The notes under the pieces are model-generated. The model did not search any database and was not told where the DNA came from. It saw nothing but the letters and a program-made list of their open reading frames with translations. From Natronosalvus halobius (GTDB lineage: Archaea > Halobacteriota > Halobacteria > Halobacteriales > Natrialbaceae), in the NCBI RefSeq assembly GCF_024138145.1, contig NZ_CP099997.1:2666001-2730000 (forward strand): a stretch of 64,000 nucleotides of DNA, in the 5' to 3' direction. Position numbers and translations under genes: made by a program. The first letter of the stretch is position 1; every line of letters begins with the position of its first letter. Positions 21,101 to 28,774 of this stretch are shown one piece after another.

Positions 21101-21293
21101 CGGCTACGAGGCCGAACACTACTCGCTCAGTCGGGCCATCGGCGACGTCCTGTTCGATCAGGTCGACGCGAGCGACGGGGAGGTGGTCGTCGCTCCAGGG
21201 GCGTCCTGTCGAACGCAGCTCTCCGCACACGACGGCTGTGACGAGCCGCCACACCCCATCGAGACGGTGGCGGCGGCGCTGTCGGCCGAGTGA
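18105..21293 (+). CDS. FAD-linked oxidase with Fe-S and CCG domains (YdiJ/D-2-hydroxyacid dehydrogenase-like)
   Basis: A 1062-residue fusion. After a ~45-residue acidic lead there is a PCMH FAD-binding domain (RGAGTSLAGQAVNEAV), the FAD-oxidase C domain (GCMHMRPLVDTK, SGEHGDGRARTQW), two cysteine clusters for Fe-S centres (CHGCAGC...C and CIGCKGCKRDCPS) and a C-terminal GlpC-like CCG domain (HCHQKATKKD, SGCCGMAGSFG). E. coli YdiJ has the same layout and oxidises D-2-hydroxyglutarate; others use D-lactate or glycolate. Electrons probably go to the respiratory chain. The GTG start at 18105 is six bases after the dehydrogenase stop. The substrate is unknown. Confidence 0.88.
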   Translation: MATDDPASTTDRTDQTGEVASNQSDSAADRGPSPAADSRANYDYVGGAVDRPALVSDLDARIDGEVRFDEYTRQLYATDASAYERTPVGVVLPRSTADVSSVVGYCARREIPVLPRGAGTSLAGQAVNEAVVLDLTAHMDAVGTIDPDERRATVQAGAVLADLNAALEPHGLKFAPDPAAGNRSTVGGAIGNNSTGAHSLQYGKTDAYVETCEVVLADGSVERFGEVTVADLRDTADPDGDLLDRIYEALRRVIDEEAGAIGEAFPQLKRNVSGYNLDRLVAEAYGRPDAFDERGDGPLVIDGDPDPDATVNLARVLAGSEGTLGVVTEATVSLEPVPETTSVALLTYHDLLEAMADVDTIVRNHDPAAIEAIDDVLIDLAERTEEFAAVAERLPAGTETALLVEFYAEDDDHGREQVADLLSDRLPDTDVPDPGADEADSEDQDTAANPERDPVRAFDAIEAHDPQGIAELWKLRKSAAPILLSRTSDAKHISFIEDTAVPTENLAAYVADFQNVLEEYDTFASFYAHAGPGCMHMRPLVDTKSPAGLEAFESLADDVTDLVVEYGGSVSGEHGDGRARTQWNHKLYGDDVWDLFRDLKTAFDPDWLLNPGNVCGDHDMTEHLRFDPDYAFDPGLEPSLNWDNENGFQGMVDLCHGCAGCRSGQETTGGVMCPTFRAAEEESLSTRGRANALRGAMSGELDADAVDEEFLAEIVDLCIGCKGCKRDCPSEVDMAKLKAEVEHAAHQRNGASLRDHLFANVDRLNAVGSALAPLSNWAASLPGSGTVAEKTVGIARERDFPTFASESFEDWFEARGSRIPLEAADRKVLLFPDTYTNYNHPRAGKAAVQVLETTGVHVRLPDGVTSTGRPAHSKGFLDLSRERARTNVDALTPFLEDGWEVVLVEPSDAVMLQSDYLDLLSGPDVERLSRNTYGVCEYLDRFDLAGELPADGAGRRLTYHGHCHQKATKKDGHAAAVLETVGYEVDVLDSGCCGMAGSFGYEAEHYSLSRAIGDVLFDQVDASDGEVVVAPGASCRTQLSAHDGCDEPPHPIETVAAALSAE

Positions 21294-21425
21294 CGGCCGA
21301 TCGCTTCGACCCGGTTCGGCGAAATTTCGCCCTGGAGTCAGCGACGAACGGTGACTGGCGCCGAACTGAGCGCCAGTTCGCGACGAACTCCGCCGTTCGT
21401 TCCGTCGGCCGTACGACCGTGGTGG

Positions 21426-22604
21426 CTACGCCCTGAACAACCGACGTGGGAAGTCGGCCAGCGTCTCCGCGCCGGTTCCCGTCACGCGGAACGTCTCGCT
21501 GATCTCCATCCCAATTTCTTCCGTCCAGATACCGGGGATCATGTGGAAGGTCATGTCCTCTTCGAGGACGGTCTCGTCGCCCGGGCGAATGCTCGCGGTG
21601 TGCTCGCCCCAGTCCGGCGGGTAGCCGAGCCCCATCGAGTAGCCGATCCGGTCTTCCTTTTCGAGGCCGTACTGGGCGATCGTGTCGCGCCAGGCCTTCT
21701 CGACGGCCTCGCAGGTGACCCCAGGCTCGACGGCGTCGAGGGCCGCTTCGATCCCCTCGACCACAATGTCTGCGGTTCGCTCGAGTTCCGCGGGCGGGTC
21801 GCCGACGAACGTCGTCCGGGCCAGCGGTGAGTGATACCGGTGACGACACCCCGAAAGCTCGATGATGACGGGATCGCCATCCTCGAACGGGCGGTCGGTC
21901 CACGTGAGGTGTGGGGTTCCGGTGTGGTCGCCTGAGGGCATCAGCGGGACGATCGCCGGGTAGTCCCCGCCGTACGCCTCGGTGCCGGTGATCAGGGCGT
22001 CGTAAATCGCGGCCGCGGCCTCGTACTCTGGGACGCCCTCGGTGATTGCGTCGAGGCCCGCCTCCATCGCGTTCTCGGAGATGCGAGCGGCTTCGCGCAT
22101 GTACTCGAGTTCCTGCTCGGACTTCTTGACCCGGACCCAGCCGACCAGCAGCGTCGCGTCCTCGAATTCGGCTTCCGGGAGGTTCTCCTGCAACCGGGTG
22201 TAGGACTTCGCGGTGAAGTACGAGGCGTCCATCTCGAGGCCGATTCGGCCGTCAGCGACCTCGAGATCCTCGAGTACGCCCGCGACGTAGTCCATCGGGT
22301 GGAGGTCGTACGGCGAGTGGACGTGGTCGTCGCTGTACGCCCGAATGCTCTCCTCGGAGAGGGTGGTCGTCGCCCGGGCGCCGTTTGCGTCCATCTCGCG
22401 GCCGACCCAGACCGGCTCGTCGCGGTCGACCGTGACGACGACAGCCTGGTGGACGTAGAACGACCAGCCATCGTAGCCGGTGAGATAGTTCATGTTAGCC
22501 GGGTCGGTGACGACGATGGCGTCGAGTTCCTCCTCTCGCAACCGTGTTTTCGCTCGCTCGACCCGACGTTCGTACTCGCGTTCGTCGAAGACATCTCGAG
22601 ACAT
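21426..22604 (-). CDS. doeA: Ectoine hydrolase (DoeA/EutD, M24 family)
   Basis: A 392-residue M24 (creatinase/Xaa-Pro peptidase fold) protein. It shares, in the same order, the blocks I know from Halomonas DoeA: TGYDGWSFYVHQ near the N-terminus, MDANGA, HPMDYVA, GGDYPAIVP, PHLTW, the YHSPLARTT metal/active-site region, YPPDWGE, and the terminal ETLADFPRRLF. DoeA opens the ectoine ring to N-acetyl-2,4-diaminobutyrate, the first step of ectoine catabolism. Its length agrees with DoeA (~400). It closes the catabolic island and is transcribed toward the oxidase. This gene gives the island its proposed function. Confidence 0.87.
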   Translation of the reverse strand: MSRDVFDEREYERRVERAKTRLREEELDAIVVTDPANMNYLTGYDGWSFYVHQAVVVTVDRDEPVWVGREMDANGARATTTLSEESIRAYSDDHVHSPYDLHPMDYVAGVLEDLEVADGRIGLEMDASYFTAKSYTRLQENLPEAEFEDATLLVGWVRVKKSEQELEYMREAARISENAMEAGLDAITEGVPEYEAAAAIYDALITGTEAYGGDYPAIVPLMPSGDHTGTPHLTWTDRPFEDGDPVIIELSGCRHRYHSPLARTTFVGDPPAELERTADIVVEGIEAALDAVEPGVTCEAVEKAWRDTIAQYGLEKEDRIGYSMGLGYPPDWGEHTASIRPGDETVLEEDMTFHMIPGIWTEEIGMEISETFRVTGTGAETLADFPRRLFRA

Positions 22605-22766
22605 GGTAACAGGCCCTGTAGTGGTGGTCCACCAGGAATACTAAAAGTTTTTCGTGTATAATGGATACAGATACCGTTTACTTCTTCCCCCGGTCGTCGC
22701 TGCTGCCGAGTCCGACCAGTCACTCATACCCACCCTTTACCCGTTTCGCGCCCTATCTATAGCTAG
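22605..22766 (-). promoter_or_regulatory. Divergent promoter region of doeA and rio1, with a 13-bp operator-like palindrome
   Basis: On the minus strand AT-rich TATA-like words lie at 22638-22660, upstream of the doeA ATG (22604). Between box and ATG, at 22622-22634, is TGGTGG-T-CCACCA, a perfect 6+1+6 palindrome near the expected transcription start. This position suits a repressor site. No regulator gene of the DoeX type was recognised nearby. Confidence 0.4.
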
Positions 22767-23633
22767 ATGACAGCCGCGTTCGAACTGGTCGACCTCGAGG
22801 AAGCGGACACCCCCGGTGACGAGTGGGAGGAAATCGACGTCACCGATACGGAAGCCGACCGCATCGCCCGCAAGCGCGACCGCGAGTTCGAGCAGTTCGA
22901 GGAACGCATCAAGGACGCCGACCAGTTCAAGGTCGAACAGTCGGTGTTCGACGACGCCACCTTCGCCGCGCTGTACAAACTCGTCCAGGACGGCTACGTC
23001 GAGGCCTTCGGTGGCCCCATCTCGACCGGCAAAGAGGCGAACGTCTACCACGCTCTCGGCGACGACCGGGAGGTCGCCGTGAAGATCTACCGGATCAACG
23101 CCTCGAATTTCCGCCAGATGCGAGACTACCTCGAGGGCGACCCCCGGTTCGAGGGACTGGGCGGTAAGAAGAAGGACGTCGTCCTCGCCTGGGTCCGCAA
23201 GGAGCTGGCCAACCTCGAACGTGCGCGCGCCGCCGGCGTTCGCGTTCCGGAGCCAATCGCGGCCGAACGAAACGTTCTCGTGATGGAGTACCTCGGGAAC
23301 GACGAGGACGGTCGAGCGAAGCGCCTCGGCGAGGTTCACGTCGAGAACCCGCAGACGGCCTACGAGGTGATTCGGGAGTACATGCGTCGCCTCTACTCGG
23401 CCGGCCTGATCCACGGCGACCTGAGCGAGTACAACGTCATCGTCCACGAGAATCAACTCATCGTCATCGACCTCGGCCAGGCCGTCACCGTTCACCACCC
23501 CAACAGTCGGGGCTTCCTCGAACGCGACTGCCACAACGTTGCCTCGTTCTTCCGGCGACAGGGGCTCGAGGTGACCGACGACGAGGTTCTCGAGTTTGTC
23601 ACCCAGCCCGAACCGGACCCGACTCGAGCCTAA
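22767..23633 (+). CDS. rio1: RIO1-type serine protein kinase/ATPase
   Basis: A 288-residue RIO kinase of the Rio1 class. It has the ATP-binding loop STGKEANVYHA with the lysine in VAVKIYRI, the long insertion with GGKKKDVVLAWVRKE, the hinge LVMEYLG, the catalytic loop HGDLSEYN and the metal-binding IDLGQAV. Archaeal and eukaryal Rio1 act in maturation of the small ribosomal subunit. An acidic N-terminal region of ~50 residues precedes the RIO domain. The gene stands alone with its own promoter. Confidence 0.95.
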   Translation: MTAAFELVDLEEADTPGDEWEEIDVTDTEADRIARKRDREFEQFEERIKDADQFKVEQSVFDDATFAALYKLVQDGYVEAFGGPISTGKEANVYHALGDDREVAVKIYRINASNFRQMRDYLEGDPRFEGLGGKKKDVVLAWVRKELANLERARAAGVRVPEPIAAERNVLVMEYLGNDEDGRAKRLGEVHVENPQTAYEVIREYMRRLYSAGLIHGDLSEYNVIVHENQLIVIDLGQAVTVHHPNSRGFLERDCHNVASFFRRQGLEVTDDEVLEFVTQPEPDPTRA

Positions 23634-23742
23634 CACGGTGGAATTTCGACACCAGGTATAACCGTATTTTAGGAAATTATAGATAAATTGAAGACAATTC
23701 CCAATAGGATAATTTAAATACTATCAACGTACCAACGAATGT
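23634..23742 (+). promoter_or_regulatory. AT-rich promoter region of the TFB gene
   Basis: A 109-bp interval much richer in A+T than the surroundings, with several TATA-like words (attttagg, attatagataaa, ggataatttaaatact). The last, at about 23708-23722, is closest to the ideal distance from the ATG at 23743. Multiple starts or regulator sites are possible. Confidence 0.45.
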
Positions 23743-24738
23743 ATGGTGGAACAAGGTGCACATCAGGACCGGTGTCCCGAATGTGAGGGGACTATCCGAT
23801 CGACGGAGACGGAACAGATCTGTAGCCAGTGTGGACCCGTCTGTCGGGAATACGCGATCGATCCTGGACCGGAGTGGCGAGCCTACGACGACCAGGACCG
23901 ATCCCGGCGCCGAACTGGCGCGCCGCTCACGCGGTCACGACACGACCGCGGTCTCTCGACCGAAATCGGCTACGGTTCGGGCACGCGTCTCACCGGCCGA
24001 AAACGTCGTCAGTTCGCCAGACTCAGGCGCGAACACAACCGCGCTCGCATCGCGACGAAAGCGGATCGAAATCGCGTCTACGGATTTACCGAGATCCGTC
24101 GCATTCGGAGTCGCCTCTCGCTACCCGTATCCGTCCGCGAACAGGCGTGTACCCTCTTCAAATCGGCCCAGTCGGAGAACCTGTTGCAGGGTCGGTCCCT
24201 CGAGGGGTTCGCCGCGGCCTCGGTCTACGCGACGTGTCGAACGCGGTCGATCGCCCGCACTATCGACGAAATCGTCGCCGTCTCCCGTGCCAGCGAAAAC
24301 GAACTCAAGGCCGCCTACGACGCCCTCAACCGCGAACTCGGCCTGCCGACCGGTCCGATCGACCCATCCCAGTACCTGCCGCGGTTCGCGTCGAAACTCG
24401 ACCTCGATGCCGATGTCGAGCGACACGCCCAGGAACGCGTCGACGCCCTCCTCGAACAGGGTGTGATCGGTGGCCGCAATCCGGGCGGCGTCGCCGCTGG
24501 CTGTCTGTATCACGCCTCGCTCGTTCTCGACTGTGAGACCATCACCCAGCAGGCCGCCGCCGACCTCGCCGACCACGATCCGATCGGCGGTCGAACTGGT
24601 CGACCAGGTGGAGTGAGGATTCGGAGCGATTATTTTCGCATTGATCATTTCCGCAGTGGACGACGCCGAGTGCGAGTAGCGTCTACGTCGTCCGCAAGTT
24701 GTTCGTACTCGGCTCGTAGACCTCGCCTTTCGTCTTGA
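23743..24738 (+). CDS. tfb: Transcription initiation factor TFB with frameshifted C-terminus
   Basis: A TFIIB homologue: zinc ribbon with C11, C14, C27 and C30, a B-reader/linker region, then two cyclin-like repeats (starting near VREQACTLFKSA and VERHAQERVDALL). In the frame as given, the protein is 331 residues and its last ~50 residues (after AADLAD at about 24573) look unlike any TFB. A neighbouring frame from 24572 reads TTIRSAVELVDQVE and stops at 24616, which is the normal ending. So an indel near 24572 has removed the helix that reads the BRE. The predicted 3' end also overlaps the mcm 3' end by 56 bp. Either a decayed or altered TFB, or a sequence error. Confidence 0.8.
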   Translation: MVEQGAHQDRCPECEGTIRSTETEQICSQCGPVCREYAIDPGPEWRAYDDQDRSRRRTGAPLTRSRHDRGLSTEIGYGSGTRLTGRKRRQFARLRREHNRARIATKADRNRVYGFTEIRRIRSRLSLPVSVREQACTLFKSAQSENLLQGRSLEGFAAASVYATCRTRSIARTIDEIVAVSRASENELKAAYDALNRELGLPTGPIDPSQYLPRFASKLDLDADVERHAQERVDALLEQGVIGGRNPGGVAAGCLYHASLVLDCETITQQAAADLADHDPIGGRTGRPGGVRIRSDYFRIDHFRSGRRRVRVASTSSASCSYSARRPRLSS

Positions 24739-27313
24739 GCTTCTCGATCTCGTGTTCGGCTTTCGACTGATCCATGCCGATCTCGTCCGCCCGCTCGAGG
24801 ACGACATCGATCGGCGCGCCCTCGTCGTACTCCTCCTCGACGTCGCTGATGAGTTGCTTGATGTTCTTGATCCGGTCGCGCTGGGACTTTGAGGTCCCCG
24901 CCTCCACGATGTCCGCGTCGAACTCTCCGGTCTCGGGGTCGACGCCGATGTCCTGGAGACACGAGCGAACGATCTCGATCACACGCGTGGCGTCTTCCTC
25001 CTCGACCGTATCGGAGAGGCGAATCCGTGCGCTGGCTTCCGACAAGCGGACCAGGCCCTCGAGCTTTCGGGCCGTCACCGGCACCGCAGCGTCCTCGTCG
25101 GTGCCCTTCGAGCGGAGGTCGACGTAGAAGTCCCGGATCGCCTCACGGGCCTCCTGGCTCATCCGCGGGTGGCAGTTCTGCTTGGCGTAGGCGATGTACT
25201 TACGCAGCAAGTCGGCGTCGATCACCGGGTCGACCTCCTCGGTCATCGCCTCGATCTCCTCGGTGGAGACGTCGAGCTGGGGCATCTCCCGTTGCTGGGT
25301 CGTCAACTCGCCGGCGTAGTTCGTCGTCAGGATGTGTTCTGCCAGATTGCGATCTTTCTCCTCGTCTGGCTGGTCCGTGACGGTGAATATCAGGTCGAAT
25401 CGCGAGATGAGCGCCGGCTCGAGGTCGATCTGCTCGCTGATGGGTTCGTAGTGGTCGAAGCGGCCGTACTTGGGGTTGGCTGCGCCGAGCAGCGAACAGC
25501 GGGATTTGAGCGTGGCGTTGATGCCCGCCTTCGAGACCGAGATTTGCTGTTGCTCGAGGGCTTCGTGCATAGCGCTGCGATCTTCCGGGCGCATTTTATC
25601 TAACTCGTCGACCGCTGCAATTCCCTGATCGGCGAGGACGAGGGCACCGGCCTCGAGGGTCCACTGTTGGCCGTCGCCAAAGTCGTCGCGAACGGCAGCA
25701 GCGGTAAGCCCTGCCGAGGACGAGCCTTTGCCCGAGGTGTAGACCGAACGGGGTGCGATGTTCTGGATGTACCCAAGCATCTGAGAGTTATGTGAGATGA
25801 TCCCGTTCGAGATGTAGTTGTGTGTACCTTCGATTTCGAGGTCATAGACCCAATCCTCTTTGGGTTCTATGGATCTGATGGACGCTATTTGTGCCGTTGT
25901 GGCACAGTCTGATCCACCGTCTGCGAGCGCCGGTGTTGGCTTCGAACTACTTGAGAAATCTCGAGGTTCCGGAACTGCCGCGATCGTGTCGTCGCGTTTC
26001 AGTTCTCCCGCACGGCGTGGCGAAAACCCGCGATCGGTTGCGACAAACAACGGATGCGACGGCGTCACTTCGATTTCGCGCCCGCTCGAGGTCCGAATTC
26101 GATACAGCTGATCGGGCGCTTCACGCTTCCAGACCTTGGTGGCTCGTTGATTCGATATGGTGCCGTCATGTTGAAGCGAAGGCACTTGCAGGTCAATTTC
26201 GTCCCACCAACCGTCGTCGATGGGTTTCGGATCCTCGAGGTTCGACTCGACGAGTTCCCGAATAGGTACGTTGCGCCCGTCACTGAGCGTCACTCGAGTA
26301 TCACCCGAAACACATTTCCCCGTACCAGGATCTCCGATAAGTAGCATGTGCAGGTCCCCGCGAATCCTCGAGCCGTCGGGTAACTGCTTCGTCACGCCCG
26401 AGAACAGCTGAAGCATCATCGCGAGCTTTTCCTCTTCGTAGCCGTAGATGGCCGGCGCAATGGAGCCGACCATGTCCTCGTAGACGTCCTCGCGCTGGGA
26501 AATCTCGTAGATCTGTTTCTTGTCCTCGTCGGTGATGTCCATGTCCTCGAACTGTTCCTCGTCGACCCTGACGGACATTCCCTCCATGTAGAAGTCGAAG
26601 ATGGGCGACTTCTCCTGCTGGTTGCCCTGTTGCTCGAGGCGCAGGACGCCCACCGCAGAGACGTGATCGCCGGGGGTGACCTCGCCGGTGATGTCGTCCT
26701 CGATGTTGACGTCGATGGCCTGGGGCGTCTCACCGCCGCGCAGTCCCTCGGGGCTCTCCTGGATGCGCAGTTTCTGGGAGTCGACGAATTCGGACTGGTC
26801 GAAGTTCACGCGGAAGGGGCCCTGTCGCTCACAGCCCTGGCACTCGTGGGGTTCCTGGAAGTCGCCGGTCGACTGGGGGATTCGCGAGAGAGTGCCACAG
26901 AGCTGGCACTCGAAGGCGGCCTCCTCGATCTTCGGGCGGACGTCGGTAGCCTTCCGGACGATGCCGCGCACCTGGACGAGGGTGTTCATGTGGCGGGCGC
27001 GAATCTCGCGGATCTCGGGGGACTCGGTGTCCGGGAGGGTGTGGATGCGGACGTGGGCCTGTCCAAGGCTGACGTCGATCGGCAGGTCGTAGAGTCGGAG
27101 GGCTTCCTCGGCGTAGCGCTGGAGCTGTTCTGGCTGGTTCAGGAAGTCGTCGGCCAGGTCCGGGTCGAACCGGTAGAGGTCCTGCCAGTCGACCGACAGC
27201 GAGCGCTGTTCGTTGGGGTAACGCTGGGCGAGCTGCTTGATCTCGTTGTCGTAGTAGTTACGGAAGAACTGCTCGAACGCGTCGACGAGTTCAGAGTTGC
27301 CCGCTTGCGCCAT
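24683..27313 (-). CDS. mcm: Replicative DNA helicase MCM, intein-containing
   Basis: An 876-residue precursor. The N-terminal domain has a zinc site (C136, C139, C158, C161) and the OB-fold hairpin; the AAA+ domain has Walker A GDPGTGK at 327-333, interrupted by an intein (334-509), then Walker B in GIAAVDELDKM and the arginine-finger segment ISRFDLIF; a winged helix closes it near KTKGEVYEPSTN. After splicing the Walker A serine is supplied by the C-extein, giving a 700-residue protein. MCM unwinds DNA at forks as a hexamer. It is convergent with the TFB gene. Confidence 0.96.
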   Translation of the reverse strand: MAQAGNSELVDAFEQFFRNYYDNEIKQLAQRYPNEQRSLSVDWQDLYRFDPDLADDFLNQPEQLQRYAEEALRLYDLPIDVSLGQAHVRIHTLPDTESPEIREIRARHMNTLVQVRGIVRKATDVRPKIEEAAFECQLCGTLSRIPQSTGDFQEPHECQGCERQGPFRVNFDQSEFVDSQKLRIQESPEGLRGGETPQAIDVNIEDDITGEVTPGDHVSAVGVLRLEQQGNQQEKSPIFDFYMEGMSVRVDEEQFEDMDITDEDKKQIYEISQREDVYEDMVGSIAPAIYGYEEEKLAMMLQLFSGVTKQLPDGSRIRGDLHMLLIGDPGTGKCVSGDTRVTLSDGRNVPIRELVESNLEDPKPIDDGWWDEIDLQVPSLQHDGTISNQRATKVWKREAPDQLYRIRTSSGREIEVTPSHPLFVATDRGFSPRRAGELKRDDTIAAVPEPRDFSSSSKPTPALADGGSDCATTAQIASIRSIEPKEDWVYDLEIEGTHNYISNGIISHNSQMLGYIQNIAPRSVYTSGKGSSSAGLTAAAVRDDFGDGQQWTLEAGALVLADQGIAAVDELDKMRPEDRSAMHEALEQQQISVSKAGINATLKSRCSLLGAANPKYGRFDHYEPISEQIDLEPALISRFDLIFTVTDQPDEEKDRNLAEHILTTNYAGELTTQQREMPQLDVSTEEIEAMTEEVDPVIDADLLRKYIAYAKQNCHPRMSQEAREAIRDFYVDLRSKGTDEDAAVPVTARKLEGLVRLSEASARIRLSDTVEEEDATRVIEIVRSCLQDIGVDPETGEFDADIVEAGTSKSQRDRIKNIKQLISDVEEEYDEGAPIDVVLERADEIGMDQSKAEHEIEKLKTKGEVYEPSTNNLRTT
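25787..26314 (-). mobile_element. Mini-intein (176 aa) in the MCM Walker A site
   Basis: Splicing blocks are all visible: block A begins with the nucleophile Cys (CVSGDTRVTLSDG), block B has GREIEVTPSHPLFV with the TxxH-type histidine, block F is DWVYDLEIEGTHNYISNG and block G ends in HN before the extein Ser. There is no LAGLIDADG endonuclease; a ~45-residue serine/proline-rich linker stands in its place. The DNA has visibly lower GC and fewer CTCGAG words than flanking mcm. The insertion splits GDPGTGK from S, a site used by other archaeal MCM inteins. It looks splicing-competent but unable to home by itself. Confidence 0.92.
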
Positions 27314-27493
27314 TGAAATCGTCTAGGGTCGCCATGGGGTATAAATGGTCGTATAGCCGGCTGAAAGTGGTCAGCCTGACTCTCTTGTTCCCTGAGTAAT
27401 TCGACCACCCGAGACGTTCGAGACTCGTTGTTCGGTAATAGTATAGATGGTATAGCGAGGATCAATATCGTTCGTACGAGGTGACGGCTGCTG

Positions 27494-27871
27494 TCACTGC
27501 TGTCTCGCCGGTGGGTCCCGGCTCGCGATTTTGCCGAACAGGACCCGGTTGTCCGCAACCGCGCGGTATCCCCACTCTCGCAATCGACCGTGTCCGGGGA
27601 GTCGCCGGAACGCTCGAGCCACGAACCGGTCGGGCGTCTCGAGGCGGGCCACGGCCTCCTCGAGGGCTTCGCCGCAGGAGTAGACCCGGTCCTGGGTGAG
27701 GAGGTGGGCGCAGGTTTCGTAGTCGTCGGGCAGTCGGGCGAGTTGATCCGGCGAGAGGTCCTCGAACCCGACGAGCTCGAACGCGCCGCGGGCGTCGGCG
27801 TACTCGGCACACCAGGTACAGAAGCCACAGTCGTCGTCGTAGACGAGTCGCGGTAGTGGCGTTGCTGTCAT
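27494..27871 (-). CDS. DCC family (DUF393) thiol-disulfide oxidoreductase-like protein
   Basis: A 125-residue protein opening with LVYDDDCGFCTWC, the DCC motif with a CxxC pair that defines DUF393. The rest is helical with a basic C-terminal region. The family is thioredoxin-like and is presumed to act on disulfides, but no substrate is established. The ATG at 27871 places the motif near the N-terminus as in relatives; the longer frame upstream has no family-like sequence. Confidence 0.85.
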   Translation of the reverse strand: MTATPLPRLVYDDDCGFCTWCAEYADARGAFELVGFEDLSPDQLARLPDDYETCAHLLTQDRVYSCGEALEEAVARLETPDRFVARAFRRLPGHGRLREWGYRAVADNRVLFGKIASRDPPARQQ

Positions 27872-28086
27872 GTCCCTATCGACGGCCGGCCGGCCGAAAG
27901 GTCTGTCCCTCGCTGGTTTCAGTCGTCGGTCGCCGTTCTTCCTCGAGCACCGGTGCGACCGTATCACTGGCAGTCCTCGAACGCTGCAATGACCGTGACC
28001 GATAGAAACCAACGCATCGATACGACCAGGTTCGCGATTACTGCAGGCCGAACGAATTTCAGGGATTCGTATCGTATACCGGACGT

Positions 28087-28725
28087 ATGAACGCGCTGTC
28101 GTCGCGGCTGAGGCGGTGGTTCGTCAACGGGATCGTGATCACGATTCCGATCATCGTCACGCTCATCGTCCTCCTCGTCGTCTTCGAGTTCCTCCTCGGT
28201 CTCCTCTCGCCGGCGATCGCCGGCGTCGGCTACCTCTGGGACAACGAGCCGTCGACGGCGGTCATGCAAGTGCTGACCATCCTCGCGCTGCTCGCGTTCT
28301 TCCTCCTCGTCGGGCTCGTCGCGGAGTACACCCCCGGGACGTACCTCTCCCATCGGTTCCACCGCACGTTCGAGGCGATTCCCGGCATTGGAACGATCTA
28401 CACGAGCGTTCGCCAGGCGAGCAACGTCCTGATCGACGACGACGTCGACCAGTTCGAGGACGTCAAACTCGTCGAATTTCCCCACCGAGGCGCGCACGTC
28501 CTCGGCTTTCTGACCGCCGATACTCCGACCGTGATCGAGGAGAGTGCGGATGCGGGGGACATGCAAACGATCATGATCCCGCTCGGCCCGAATCCGATGA
28601 CGAACGGGTTCATCGTCCACGTCCCCGACGACGCCGTCTCCGACGTCGACGTCAGCGTCGAGGAAGCCGTGCGAATGACCGCGACGCTCGGCGTTGCGTC
28701 TAACGGCGTGGACGAGGATCGCTGA
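28087..28725 (+). CDS. DUF502 family membrane protein
   Basis: A 212-residue protein with two membrane segments (about residues 12-42 and 60-80) after a basic N-terminus, then a soluble beta-rich domain. The segment EAIPGIGTIYTSVRQASNVL is characteristic of DUF502, as is the PNPMTNGFIVHVP stretch. The family is widespread in bacteria, archaea and plants (COV-type) and is thought to be membrane-associated; its role is unknown. It is convergent with ftsY. Confidence 0.9.
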   Translation: MNALSSRLRRWFVNGIVITIPIIVTLIVLLVVFEFLLGLLSPAIAGVGYLWDNEPSTAVMQVLTILALLAFFLLVGLVAEYTPGTYLSHRFHRTFEAIPGIGTIYTSVRQASNVLIDDDVDQFEDVKLVEFPHRGAHVLGFLTADTPTVIEESADAGDMQTIMIPLGPNPMTNGFIVHVPDDAVSDVDVSVEEAVRMTATLGVASNGVDEDR

Positions 28726-28774
28726 TTTACTCGATGCCCTCGAAAAACGTCGTCCGCTGTGAGAGCGTCGGCAC

